Assembly (NCBI GenBank): GCA_937926355.1
Contig: CALAZP010000140.1
Coordinates: 1-14,118 of the forward strand
Direction: 5' to 3'
DNA: 14,118 bases
Source of the DNA: an uncultured Saprospirales bacterium
Lineage (GTDB): Bacteria; Bacteroidota; Bacteroidia; Chitinophagales; Saprospiraceae
Shown here: positions 7,064-14,118 of the stretch, piece after piece
How positions within the stretch are numbered: the first letter of the stretch is position 1
Layout: the number at the start of each line of letters is the position of its first letter
Notes under the pieces: generated by a model
The model's database searches: none
What the model saw: only the letters and a program-made list of their open reading frames with translations
Told to the model about the DNA's origin: nothing
Program-made: the position numbers and the translations under genes

Positions 7064-7087
7064 CCGCATAAATTTTATGCAATGCGG
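7064..7087. repeat. Overlapping inverted repeats at the amidase start
   Basis: GCATAAA (7066-7072) and TTTATGC (7074-7080) form a perfect 7-bp dyad around a single central T. A second, overlapping pair is CCGCAT (7064-7069) with ATGCGG (7082-7087), the latter containing the amidase start codon. The element lies just downstream of the predicted -7 box, so it may be an operator or a start-site hairpin. With such a short leader a DNA-level operator is more likely. No binding protein can be named. Confidence 0.45.
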
Positions 7088-8275
7088 ACTTTTAGTTTCT
7101 TATTGTTCCTAACTGCCCATATACTTCCATTGCAAGCATCCACTTCTTTTAACACCTTCCTAGCCGCAAAAGCTGAAAAAGGAGATGGAATCTATGGAAT
7201 GTTGAGAAGGTATCAACTTTCAGAAAACTGGTGCAATTTCGAGAAATTTTTCGAACTAAATAGCCTTTCCAAAGAAGCAAGTTTGCTTGAAGGCAAAACC
7301 TACGTTTTACCCATTGAATTGTATCAATTTAATGGCCAAACCATTAGGAGTAGCGTGGGAATAGATAATTGGGATACTGCTTTGGCTATTCAACGGTATA
7401 ACGAAAGCATGGAATCTCAGGACCTAAAAAAAACCAGCTATAAAAATGATAAAGAACTCTGGGTTCCTTACCACTTATTAAATTGTAAGGAAAAGGAAAA
7501 TCAATTCAATCCCCAATTATCAGAAGAATTGAAAAAAACCTCATCAACACCAAGGACGTATCCAATTTTTGGAAAGGAAAAAGAATTTACTCCATTAAAA
7601 AGCTCCATACTCAGTGGAAAAATATTCTATATCATTAGTGGACATGGCGGGCCAGATCCAGGAGCTATGAGTACTAGAATAGGAAATGAACTATGTGAAG
7701 ATGAATACGCCTATGATGTCGCTCTCCGTCTTACAAGACTTCTTATAGAACATGGAGCTATCGCTTATATGATTATCAGAGACAAGGACGATGGCATTCG
7801 CTCTGGTGCATTCTTGAGCTGTGATAATGACGAAGTAGTATGGGGAGATAAAACTATACCGCTTGATCAACTGGAGAGACTAGAGCAAAGAGCTGAAATT
7901 GTGAATAAACTATACAAGGAAAATAAAAATAAAGGATATAGTAATCAACAGGCAGTTATTATTCATGTAGATTCGAGAAGCAAAAGGCAGCGCACAGATT
8001 TGTTTTTTTACTACCAAAAACAAAATACCGAGAGCTATGGATTGGCTCAACAGTTACATCAAGTAATGGAAGATAAATATAAAAAATATCGAAGTAATGG
8101 TGAATACCATGGATCTATTACTCCTAGGGATTTATACATGCTTCGCAAAACCCTCCCAGCTACTGTTTACGTTGAATTAGCCAATCTCAAGAACCCCACA
8201 GACCAGCAGCGAATAGTATTAGAAAAAAACAGACAATATTTAGCAGAATGGTTATTTGAAGGATTAAAAAAATAA
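7082..8275 (+). CDS. Secreted N-acetylmuramoyl-L-alanine amidase (Amidase_3) with LysM-like region
   Basis: A 397-residue exported peptidoglycan amidase, expected to cleave the bond between N-acetylmuramic acid and L-alanine in the periplasm. Residues 1-19 are a signal peptide (MRTFSFLLFLTAHILPLQA). Residues about 30-80 resemble a LysM wall-binding unit (KGDGIYGMLRRYQL, FELNSLSKEASLLEGKTYVLPI). The zinc amidase domain spans about 180-395. Likely zinc ligands are H188 (SGHGGPDPGAM), an acidic residue in ELCEDEYAYD (203-212; E206 by position) and H295 (IIHVDSRS), with catalytic E365 (VYVELANLKN). It is transcribed away from ccmB from a strong consensus promoter. Its role in cell separation or wall turnover is inferred from the family. 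The PAS-AraC regulator gene follows 43 bp downstream. Confidence 0.88.
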   Translation: MRTFSFLLFLTAHILPLQASTSFNTFLAAKAEKGDGIYGMLRRYQLSENWCNFEKFFELNSLSKEASLLEGKTYVLPIELYQFNGQTIRSSVGIDNWDTALAIQRYNESMESQDLKKTSYKNDKELWVPYHLLNCKEKENQFNPQLSEELKKTSSTPRTYPIFGKEKEFTPLKSSILSGKIFYIISGHGGPDPGAMSTRIGNELCEDEYAYDVALRLTRLLIEHGAIAYMIIRDKDDGIRSGAFLSCDNDEVVWGDKTIPLDQLERLEQRAEIVNKLYKENKNKGYSNQQAVIIHVDSRSKRQRTDLFFYYQKQNTESYGLAQQLHQVMEDKYKKYRSNGEYHGSITPRDLYMLRKTLPATVYVELANLKNPTDQQRIVLEKNRQYLAEWLFEGLKK

Positions 8276-8318
8276 TGTTTCAAATTTTGTTATATTAGAT
8301 GTGTAATGACACGCTAAT

Positions 8319-9053
8319 ATGTCCTCTGATCAGATTACTATTATTCTTACTGATGCCTCAAAACGGATCCTTTGGGTCAATCAAAACTTTCAGGCGTTAA
8401 CAGGTTACTCATATGGAGAAGCCTTAGGAAAAACACCGAAATTCCTCCAAGGAATAAGTACAGAAAAATCGAAATTACTTGAAATCAGTAAAGCCCTATC
8501 TGATCAAATTCCTGTTAAAACAGCTATTACGAATTATAAAAAATGTGGGAAACCCTATTTATGCGAGTTAGTTATTTACCCAATTTTTGATACTAATAGC
8601 ACATTATGCAACTTTATTTCATTCGAGCGAGACGCTACGCATGATATCAATCAATACAGTTCCCTTATTCCAAGTTTAGATAATAAATACTTCACCAGTA
8701 GCTTAAAAGGAAATAAGGAGTTAGAAATTTATTTTGCCTTAAGAGAAACGGTAGAAACAGAGCAATTATACTTAAAGGCTGATATCACCATTAGCGAGGT
8801 GGCAAAAATTTTGAAAACCAACACCAAATATCTCTCTCAAGTAATAAATAAAATTGCCCAAAAGAATTTTCTCCAATTTATCAACGAGTATCGAGTAGGG
8901 CATTACAAAAGAATTTTAAGTAAGGAGAAACTAACCCACTTAACCTTATTTGGATTAGCTCTTCAATGTGGATTTAAAAATAAATCTACTTTCTATAAGG
9001 TTTTCAAAGAAGTAACTGGAACCACTCCAAGAGAATACCTTGAATTTCTTTAG
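8319..9053 (+). CDS. LOV-like PAS domain fused to AraC-type helix-turn-helix regulator
   Basis: A 244-residue predicted soluble transcription factor. Residues about 3-110 form a PAS domain whose landmarks resemble LOV photosensors: ILWVNQNFQALTGYS (17-31), GKTPKFLQG (37-45), NYKKCGKPY (72-80) and SFERDAT (101-107). In a LOV domain the photoactive cysteine would sit at residue 40, which is proline here, and the flavin-contacting asparagine after the GxPY segment is also missing. A linker leads to an AraC-type domain (about 150-244) with two helix-turn-helices: ISEVAKILKTNTKYLSQVIN (158-177) and LALQCGFKNKSTFYKVFKEV (213-232), ending in the typical TGTTPREYL. No strong promoter is visible in the 43-bp gap, so it may be co-transcribed with the amidase. 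The ligand, if any, is unknown. Confidence 0.88.
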   Translation: MSSDQITIILTDASKRILWVNQNFQALTGYSYGEALGKTPKFLQGISTEKSKLLEISKALSDQIPVKTAITNYKKCGKPYLCELVIYPIFDTNSTLCNFISFERDATHDINQYSSLIPSLDNKYFTSSLKGNKELEIYFALRETVETEQLYLKADITISEVAKILKTNTKYLSQVINKIAQKNFLQFINEYRVGHYKRILSKEKLTHLTLFGLALQCGFKNKSTFYKVFKEVTGTTPREYLEFL

Positions 9054-9625
9054 TCTACTATTCCACCACTAATCCGCTCCCCCTTTTTGTATTGATACTC
9101 CATGGTAATTACGCCATCAGGATTGTAAAACCTATAAGGACCATCTTCTAATCCATTCACATAGTAAATTTCCTTTTGCAATTTTCCATTCTTGTAATCA
9201 TATTCTTTATAAACCCCCTCTAATTTGCCGTTTTTATAAAAGGCTTCAACTGTAGGCCTGCTAATTCTAAATGAAGTCCAAGGACCATCTAAAAGATTGT
9301 CTTTATAATTAGCCATTAGACTTACCTGGCCTTGTAAATTGAATTCAGTGTATGGACCGTAAAAATTATCGTTAATGAAATGGCTGATTTTCTGGGGAAA
9401 CAGGAATTTTTCATTATACTCTATCCAAGCTCCCATTTTTTTACCTTCAAATAAGTATCCCTTTTCCAATAGTTTTCCCTGATCATCATAACGTTCTGCA
9501 ACATGCCACCCTTGTTTGTCTAAAGGAGTCAATTGGTAGGCAGTCCATTTATTCAAATCAATTTGGTTAGAATTCGAACAACTTAATAGAAAAAATGACC
9601 ACCACAGTAATCTCATATATTTCAT
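9050..9625 (-). CDS. MORN-repeat lipoprotein (YwqK-like)
   Basis: A 191-residue predicted lipoprotein. A short hydrophobic leader ends in the lipobox LLSC with C16 as the lipidated cysteine. The rest consists of degenerate MORN_2 repeats of about 22 residues, recognisable by GAWIEY (65-70), GPYTEFNLQG (90-99), GPWTSF (114-119), NGKLEGVYKEY (132-142) and NGLEDGPYRFYNPDG (157-171). Such repeats form elongated beta-hairpin arrays. Related proteins are often labelled YwqK-family antitoxins, but no partner toxin is present and that label should not be trusted here. It starts 9 bp after the GT2 gene ends, so it is likely the last gene of the glycosylation operon. Its stop codon overlaps that of the convergent PAS-AraC gene. 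A second in-frame ATG lies three codons in. The function is unknown. Confidence 0.8.
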   Translation of the reverse strand: MKYMRLLWWSFFLLSCSNSNQIDLNKWTAYQLTPLDKQGWHVAERYDDQGKLLEKGYLFEGKKMGAWIEYNEKFLFPQKISHFINDNFYGPYTEFNLQGQVSLMANYKDNLLDGPWTSFRISRPTVEAFYKNGKLEGVYKEYDYKNGKLQKEIYYVNGLEDGPYRFYNPDGVITMEYQYKKGERISGGIVD

Positions 9626-9634
9626 AACAAAGGA

Positions 9635-10336
9635 TTAATAAAAGTATTTTAAAAGTCTAAACACCATTTTTCCAATATTTTTCCAACTCTGCCCTTTACC
9701 TTGTAATTCCTCCGCGTATTTTACTTGTATGGGTACCTCTCCAAACCTGGCTTTTTCCTGGTGCGTAATTTTAAGAATTTCAGTACAAAATTCATACCCA
9801 TCAAAGGTGAAATGCATTTTAGCAGCCAAATTGGAATGAAAGGCTTTCATACCAGACTGACTATCTGTAACAAAAAGGCCAGTTATTATTCCTGAAAATA
9901 TATTTGCTAATTTATTAACAATAATTCTATCAACTGGTATCTGGTTGACAGCATCTAAAAATCTAGAACCTATAACTAAATCTAAATTTTGATTATTTAG
10001 GTGAGCCACCAATTTCGGGATATCACTTGCAAAATGCTGAGAATCACCATCCATGGTAACTATCGTATCAGCTCCTTTAGTAAGCGCATACTCGATTCCA
10101 GTTTGAGTAGCTGCACCAGCACCCAGATTCACCAAATGTCTAATAACCTTAGCTCCTGCGCTTTTGGCATGCTCAGAAGTGTCGTCCTCACTTCCGTCAT
10201 CTACCACAATTACATTAGAATATCCTTCTGCTAAAATAGATTGTACCACTTTAGCAACACGTAAACCTTCATTTTTGGCAGGTACTACTATATATATATT
10301 CTCCGTTTTATTCGTTTTGGAAGACTCTTTCACCAT
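9635..10336 (-). CDS. GT2 glycosyltransferase, polyprenyl-phosphate hexose synthase-like (DPM1-type)
   Basis: A 233-residue GT-A fold glycosyltransferase of family 2. The nucleotide-sugar site is seen in VPAKNEG (18-24) and VIVVDDGSEDDT (42-53). The metal-binding DxD is D96-G-D98 (MDGDSQH), followed by IGSRF (122-126). The sequence pattern, including NLGAGAATQTG (70-80) and SGMKAF (161-166), resembles dolichol/undecaprenyl-phosphate mannose or glucose synthases. No C-terminal membrane helices are present, so this is the soluble or peripheral form. It would transfer a hexose from GDP- or UDP-sugar to a polyprenyl phosphate at the inner leaflet of the membrane. It starts 1 bp after the gene upstream, which encodes a GT-C-type membrane protein, the class of enzyme that uses such lipid-linked donors. 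The sugar cannot be determined from sequence. Confidence 0.88.
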   Translation of the reverse strand: MVKESSKTNKTENIYIVVPAKNEGLRVAKVVQSILAEGYSNVIVVDDGSEDDTSEHAKSAGAKVIRHLVNLGAGAATQTGIEYALTKGADTIVTMDGDSQHFASDIPKLVAHLNNQNLDLVIGSRFLDAVNQIPVDRIIVNKLANIFSGIITGLFVTDSQSGMKAFHSNLAAKMHFTFDGYEFCTEILKITHQEKARFGEVPIQVKYAEELQGKGQSWKNIGKMVFRLLKYFY

Positions 10337-10337
10337 A

Positions 10338-11603
10338 CTATATGATCATATATATTGCTAAACTCCCTGGTTGGACAATAGTTTGACCATTATCAAAAAC
10401 CCGTTGTTCCCTTTTACCAGTTTCACTATTTTGCACAATTCTATCCGTATATAGTAATTGTAACTTAGCATTTTGGTACAAAAATCTAATTAGCTTCTCA
10501 TATTTTTTGAATAAACTCTTTTCAGGTGTTTTATCAATATTTGCCATATTCAAATCTATAATGAGAAATTTTATACCTGACAATTCCATGGCCCTGGCTA
10601 TTTCCTGTTTGTCGGAAAACAAAGAATTTAGGATTTCAAAATTCCCCAATTGATTATCCTCAAACACCCTTTTTTTATTATTGTCTATGAAATACTGAAG
10701 GTTGGTTCCATTGCGATAGACTAAATGACCTGGATCTTTATTTATGAAATCCAAAAGGTCAGCTGGGACTTTAGTCAAAATTTCTTGGTAAGTCTTTTTA
10801 TCGACATAACCTGCTTGATATTGGACTGATGCAGCTTCTGCCATATAGCCTTTTAATTGGGAAGTAGCATAGTATCCTGAGAGTCTAAAGGTCAACCAAA
10901 TTAGCATCTGAAGACTAACCAACATTCCCAAAATCCATTTAAAGGAAGTTGGAAATTCAATTCGATTTGCACAATTCTCCCAAGCCATACCTACTGTCAA
11001 CAATCCAGCTGGAATTAACATAATCCCATACCAAGGTACACCGGATGAAAGAATAACCCAGAAAAAAAGAATAGAAACCAATAAGGCTACTGAAGCATTT
11101 AACCAACTTTTATTAGTAAGAATCAACCTAAGTAATCCTGCAAATATGGACACTAAAAAAAGATAAGTCCAACCTCTTATTACCATTAAATTTTCAAGTA
11201 TCCATTGATGCCATTTTCCAATGGAATTCTTCCATAAAGTAATCCCCCAAAGCGCTTCCCTTGGAAGAAGGGCCTCTTCTAACGGAAGATTTTTATTAGC
11301 TGCGTATCCATATGGAATAACAAAATATAGGTATAAGAATGCTAGGGGAAATAACCACCATATACTTTTGGGGCGATAAAAAACAAATAACATCGGTAAA
11401 ATCGTAAAATAGAGAAAACCCACATCATAGGAATCAATAGTGATGTTATTTCCCATTAATACATCATAAACTATAGTAAGATAACGCATGGGTAAATTTT
11501 CATACCCCATATAACGCTGTAATTCTTCTCGTAGAGAGGTATTCCCATATACCCAAACTCCCAGAGACAAAAACAAAACAACACTAGTTATTATTTTTTT
11601 CAT
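10338..11603 (-). CDS. Membrane protein resembling the C-terminal half of a GT-C glycosyltransferase
   Basis: A 421-residue membrane protein. It begins with a signal-anchor-like helix (residues 4-20), then a polar stretch containing EELQRYMGYE (26-35). About six hydrophobic segments follow between 62 and 240, and a soluble C-terminal domain spans about 245-421. The polar stretch followed by VGFLYFTILPMLFVF (61-75) resembles the middle of long lipid-carrier-dependent GT-C proteins, as recalled from that family. No GT-C catalytic acidic motif is visible here, in contrast to the gene immediately upstream, which has one. The ATG at 11603 overlaps the end of that upstream gene by 20 bp in the +1 frame, and a stop lies five codons before the ATG. 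It may be a separate partner subunit or a frameshifted second half. The soluble domain was not recognised. Confidence 0.7.
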   Translation of the reverse strand: MKKIITSVVLFLSLGVWVYGNTSLREELQRYMGYENLPMRYLTIVYDVLMGNNITIDSYDVGFLYFTILPMLFVFYRPKSIWWLFPLAFLYLYFVIPYGYAANKNLPLEEALLPREALWGITLWKNSIGKWHQWILENLMVIRGWTYLFLVSIFAGLLRLILTNKSWLNASVALLVSILFFWVILSSGVPWYGIMLIPAGLLTVGMAWENCANRIEFPTSFKWILGMLVSLQMLIWLTFRLSGYYATSQLKGYMAEAASVQYQAGYVDKKTYQEILTKVPADLLDFINKDPGHLVYRNGTNLQYFIDNNKKRVFEDNQLGNFEILNSLFSDKQEIARAMELSGIKFLIIDLNMANIDKTPEKSLFKKYEKLIRFLYQNAKLQLLYTDRIVQNSETGKREQRVFDNGQTIVQPGSLAIYMII

Positions 11604-13131
11604 TTTGAATTTGGGTTTTTAGCGCTTCAAAATCAAATAATAATTCCTGTCTTTGACCATTGAGTAAATCAGAAACTTCATAGGAAGAAGTTTCCAAATA
11701 ATGCTTTATCATCCAAGGAGCAAATGTGAGCAAACTACCCCCAACTAACAAAATGAGACTGACAATCATTTTTTTCCATTGTATCAGTGGATCAAATATC
11801 GCTGCTACAAGACTTGCACTTGAAATACCAATCAACCAGTATATCGAACGATCGCGATTTAAATGTTCCAGGTTTATATTTGAGAAAGCATCCAAATTTA
11901 AAAATATAACTCCAGCCATAATGAACCCAACAGATGCTAATAACGTCCAAAAATTACCAAAATACCAAGCTATCACTACAATAAAAGACCATATTAGTAT
12001 TAGTGTAGAATACTTAATACCAAAAAGATACCCACATATAACACCTAACCAGAGCGAATACTTTTCGATACTAGGACGATCCTCCAATACGACCCACAAT
12101 GTATGTATTCCAATGATGGAAAAAAACAAAATTCCACCTTCTACTTTCTGTTGTAAACCAGGCACCACGTTAATAAGAGGGGTAGCTATAAAAAAGGCAG
12201 CTAAAATTAATGCTGAATTCTTGGATACTCGATTTTTGGCTAAAAAATACAAAGCTATGGAACTCATAAAAACCATACTATTAGACCATACAAAAGAAAG
12301 AGAATCCCATTCAAAAGCAAATTTACCCAGACCAACGAATAATAACCAATTATAAGCACCAAAACCATTGACTAACTGGTCTGTATTGCCCATAATTTGA
12401 ATTAAATTATAGTATTGAGACAAAGCATCATAGCCCTTTGGTACAGGTCTTATACCCTCTAAAAGATTCAATGCAGTAAAGAGACCTATCACCCATATAG
12501 CTAACCACCCGGTCCATTTCACCTCATCAATTCCCTTGATTCGATTCCACCAAAATCCCTTGAGTATTTTCCAAGATTTACGTGGCGCTAGAAAGATTGG
12601 CCAAGCCAATGAAATCCAGGTAAAGGGAATGCGAAGCAGATTAAAATAGCCTAACCCAAAATTAATGGCAGAAATTACAAGAATACCCAATCCAAAAATG
12701 GTGGGTTTATAGATATTACTTTCAGAATCAATTTTCAATAGCGGAATACATAAATTTCCATTCAAAATGGTTCCAGATACTAATAAAGCTAAACCAACAA
12801 AATGAGAGAGGTCTAAAAGTAAAATCTTACTCCAATTAATAGGACGAGGAATTTCAAAAGCTCTAACAAGAAATATTTGAACCAATAAAAGGATAATGAA
12901 TATATATATCAAGATCCCTAAAACAGATGAAAATAAAGATGACCATTTTTTTTGGTCAATAATCGCCTTAACTAAAACAAAAAAAATACCTAACGAAATC
13001 AAGACAAATCCAATATGCCTTCCCCCTAAAATCGCGTAAAAAAAGGATTCATGAGCTTGAAAATAAAGAACTAAAACTACTATCCCCCAAAAAAAAGATA
13101 AAATACCCTTGGTCAGTAATTTTAATTGCAT
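11584..13131 (-). CDS. GT-C-type polytopic membrane glycosyltransferase (N-terminal half or stand-alone)
   Basis: A 515-residue protein with roughly a dozen hydrophobic segments. A loop after the helix at about 207-223 carries GIRPVPKGYDAL (226-237), which corresponds to the P-x-x-x-(W/Y)-D-A-L motif with the presumed catalytic or substrate-binding aspartate (D235) in lipid-carrier-dependent GT-C enzymes. Further family-like features are QQKVEGGILFF (327-337), GIKYSTLILI (371-380) and LTFAPWMIKHYLETS (468-482). It would transfer a sugar from a polyprenyl-phosphate donor on the periplasmic side. The protein stops shortly after the APWMIK helix in a polar tail, whereas family members often continue with more helices, which here appear in the next overlapping gene. 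The divergent gene at 13171 is a paralogue. The acceptor is unknown. Confidence 0.75.
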   Translation of the reverse strand: MQLKLLTKGILSFFWGIVVLVLYFQAHESFFYAILGGRHIGFVLISLGIFFVLVKAIIDQKKWSSLFSSVLGILIYIFIILLLVQIFLVRAFEIPRPINWSKILLLDLSHFVGLALLVSGTILNGNLCIPLLKIDSESNIYKPTIFGLGILVISAINFGLGYFNLLRIPFTWISLAWPIFLAPRKSWKILKGFWWNRIKGIDEVKWTGWLAIWVIGLFTALNLLEGIRPVPKGYDALSQYYNLIQIMGNTDQLVNGFGAYNWLLFVGLGKFAFEWDSLSFVWSNSMVFMSSIALYFLAKNRVSKNSALILAAFFIATPLINVVPGLQQKVEGGILFFSIIGIHTLWVVLEDRPSIEKYSLWLGVICGYLFGIKYSTLILIWSFIVVIAWYFGNFWTLLASVGFIMAGVIFLNLDAFSNINLEHLNRDRSIYWLIGISSASLVAAIFDPLIQWKKMIVSLILLVGGSLLTFAPWMIKHYLETSSYEVSDLLNGQRQELLFDFEALKTQIQNEKNNN

Positions 13132-13153
13132 TTTCGTACTTTTATCACTACAA

Positions 13154-13185
13154 CTAATTTAAGTCTTATTTTGAAACAAGCCCAA
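13154..13185 (-). promoter_or_regulatory. Candidate promoter for the GT-C operon
   Basis: On the minus strand, TTG (13185-13183) is followed after 21 bp by TAAATTAG (13161-13154), one mismatch from the Bacteroidota -7 consensus TAnnTTTG. It would start transcription about 15-20 nt before the ATG at 13131. It is weaker than the amidase promoter and lies partly inside the divergent coding region. Confidence 0.27.
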
Positions 13186-14118
13186 CATATACTTATTGAT
13201 AATTATTTAAAAATTATCTTTTCTATTCTATTTGGTTTACTTGTATTAGCGTTTTACATCTATACCCATCCTGAATACCTACAAATTGCAGAAAGTCCAC
13301 CTAGATTTCAAATATTTTTAATTTTATTTTTGGTCTATGCCATTCCTGTAGCGGTAAATAAAATACTGCAATCAAAATTACAAAATTTCAATTTGCCAGT
13401 CTTATTTCCAATGGTGTTGACCTTTTTTGCTGGTCTTTATGTTCCACAATACTTTCTGCTAAAAGAGATCGGATATTTAGAAAATGCAGATTTTTTATTT
13501 TACACCCGTTTAACTATCTCTGTTTTAGGTGGAACACTTTGGATAGTTTTCATCTGTTGGCTCACTGGAGCAATTGTGGAGGTAGGTAATGAGTCCGTCC
13601 ACCAACCTTTTATAAAAACAATAATGCTTCAAACAGGCAAAGGAATAATGGTGATAACGTTGGTTTTATTCCTATTGGGGAAATTTAATGTACTTAATTC
13701 CCTTAGTTTGTGGCTATACTCGGGATTTATTGTAATCCTAGGTGTAGCTTTTCGTAAAAAAATATTAAATGCAATTTCTTTTCAACCCTCAAAGATTACC
13801 GACTTTTCCATTTGGGGTCATTTATTGATTTTTGGTATTATAACCATTTTAGCATTTAACTTTATGGAGCAATTAAGGCCAGTCCCCACTGGGTATGATG
13901 GGATGACTGTGTATGCTAATCTTTCATTTTTACTAGCGGACTACCAAAAATTAGTACCTGGATTTGGTGCATACAATTGGTCTTTGTTTGCTTCGATAGG
14001 GATGATTTTATTTGAAAAGCCAGAAATGATCCTCATGGCTAATTTTCAAATTGTAGTATTGTCCTTAATTACTTTTTATTGGTTATTAAAATCACAATTT
14101 GGAAAAACCCCTGCCCTA
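13171..14118 (+). CDS. GT-C-type membrane protein, partial; paralogue of the divergent gene
   Basis: An open frame of 316 codons that runs off the right edge without a stop. It encodes a polytopic membrane protein, with hydrophobic segments at about 14-30, 46-62, 76-92, 113-132, 158-170, 178-192, 214-232 and 290-305. FMEQLRPVPTGYDGMTVY (231-248) and LVPGFGAYNWSLFASIG (261-277) align without gaps to GIRPVPKGYDALSQYY and LVNGFGAYNWLLFVGLG of the divergent gene ending at 11584, so the two are paralogues. D243 is the equivalent acidic residue. TTG at 13171 is the preferred start. There is no in-frame ATG until about codon 81, and the N-terminus aligns with that of the paralogue from this point. 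The gap to the divergent ATG is only 39 bp. Likely function is transfer from a lipid-linked sugar. Confidence 0.8.
   Translation, partial: MKQAQHILIDNYLKIIFSILFGLLVLAFYIYTHPEYLQIAESPPRFQIFLILFLVYAIPVAVNKILQSKLQNFNLPVLFPMVLTFFAGLYVPQYFLLKEIGYLENADFLFYTRLTISVLGGTLWIVFICWLTGAIVEVGNESVHQPFIKTIMLQTGKGIMVITLVLFLLGKFNVLNSLSLWLYSGFIVILGVAFRKKILNAISFQPSKITDFSIWGHLLIFGIITILAFNFMEQLRPVPTGYDGMTVYANLSFLLADYQKLVPGFGAYNWSLFASIGMILFEKPEMILMANFQIVVLSLITFYWLLKSQFGKTPAL

Noticed and set aside
7052..7081. An earlier in-frame ATG for the amidase at 7052
   Set aside because: It lies upstream of the predicted transcription start, overlaps the -7 box, and would place ten non-hydrophobic residues before a clean signal peptide.
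7023..7082. A longer ccmB start at 7082, adding 20 residues
   Set aside because: The extra residues do not resemble CcmB N-termini and would overlap the divergent promoter and amidase start; the ATG at 7022 gives the family-typical N-terminus.
8286..8298. A promoter for the PAS-AraC gene around TATATTAG at 8291-8298
   Set aside because: It has one mismatch and no TTG element at the right distance upstream; read-through from the amidase gene is simpler.
9050..9625. Reading the MORN lipoprotein as a toxin-antitoxin component (YwqK label)
   Set aside because: No toxin gene is adjacent, the protein has a lipobox, and the repeats are structural; the label is a database habit rather than evidence.
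11726..12355. A 209-codon plus-strand open frame
   Set aside because: It lies antisense within the GT-C gene, has no recognisable domain, and its composition is what a shadow of a membrane protein gene produces.

Overview
The window is low-GC DNA from a Bacteroidota chromosome, most likely a free-living Cytophagales-type bacterium. The evidence is the AT-rich composition, a Bacteroidota-type promoter (TTTG, 20 bp, TATATTTG), start codons without obvious Shine-Dalgarno sequences, and the gene families present: two-domain DUF1080 protein, CcmB/CcsA-type CcmC/short CcmD, MORN-repeat lipoprotein and AraC-type regulator. Genes are packed tightly. The largest gap is about 136 bp, and no RNA gene, insertion sequence or CRISPR array was seen.

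Positions 1-3534 (minus strand) hold an apparent operon: Lrp/AsnC regulator, TauE/SafE permease, secreted two-domain DUF1080 protein, SDR-type fructuronate reductase (uxuB-like) and the start of mannonate dehydratase uxuA, which runs off the left edge. The last three genes look like sugar-derivative cleavage feeding the glucuronate branch (fructuronate to mannonate to 2-keto-3-deoxygluconate).

Positions 3671-7022 (minus strand) hold ccmB, ccmC, a 59-residue ccmD and a glutamate dehydrogenase whose start overlaps ccmD. CcmC has an unusual periplasmic insertion. The dehydrogenase resembles the animal mitochondrial type and carries an antenna-like insertion. ccmA, ccmE and ccmF are not in the window.

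Positions 7032-9053 (plus strand) start at a well-formed promoter and hold a secreted N-acetylmuramoyl-L-alanine amidase and a regulator in which a LOV-like PAS domain without the photoactive cysteine is joined to an AraC-type helix-turn-helix domain.

Positions 9050-13131 (minus strand) hold a likely envelope-glycosylation operon: a GT-C-type membrane protein split over two overlapping reading frames, a soluble polyprenyl-phosphate hexose synthase-like GT2 enzyme, and a MORN-repeat lipoprotein. Diverging from it at 13171 is the start of a second GT-C-type protein, a clear paralogue of the first, which continues past the right edge. The GT2 enzyme could make the lipid-linked sugar used by the GT-C proteins.

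The points most worth a second look are the split GT-C gene with an A7 run at the junction and its divergent paralogue, the antenna-like insertion in the glutamate dehydrogenase, the CcmC insertion, and the cysteine-less LOV-like transcription factor.
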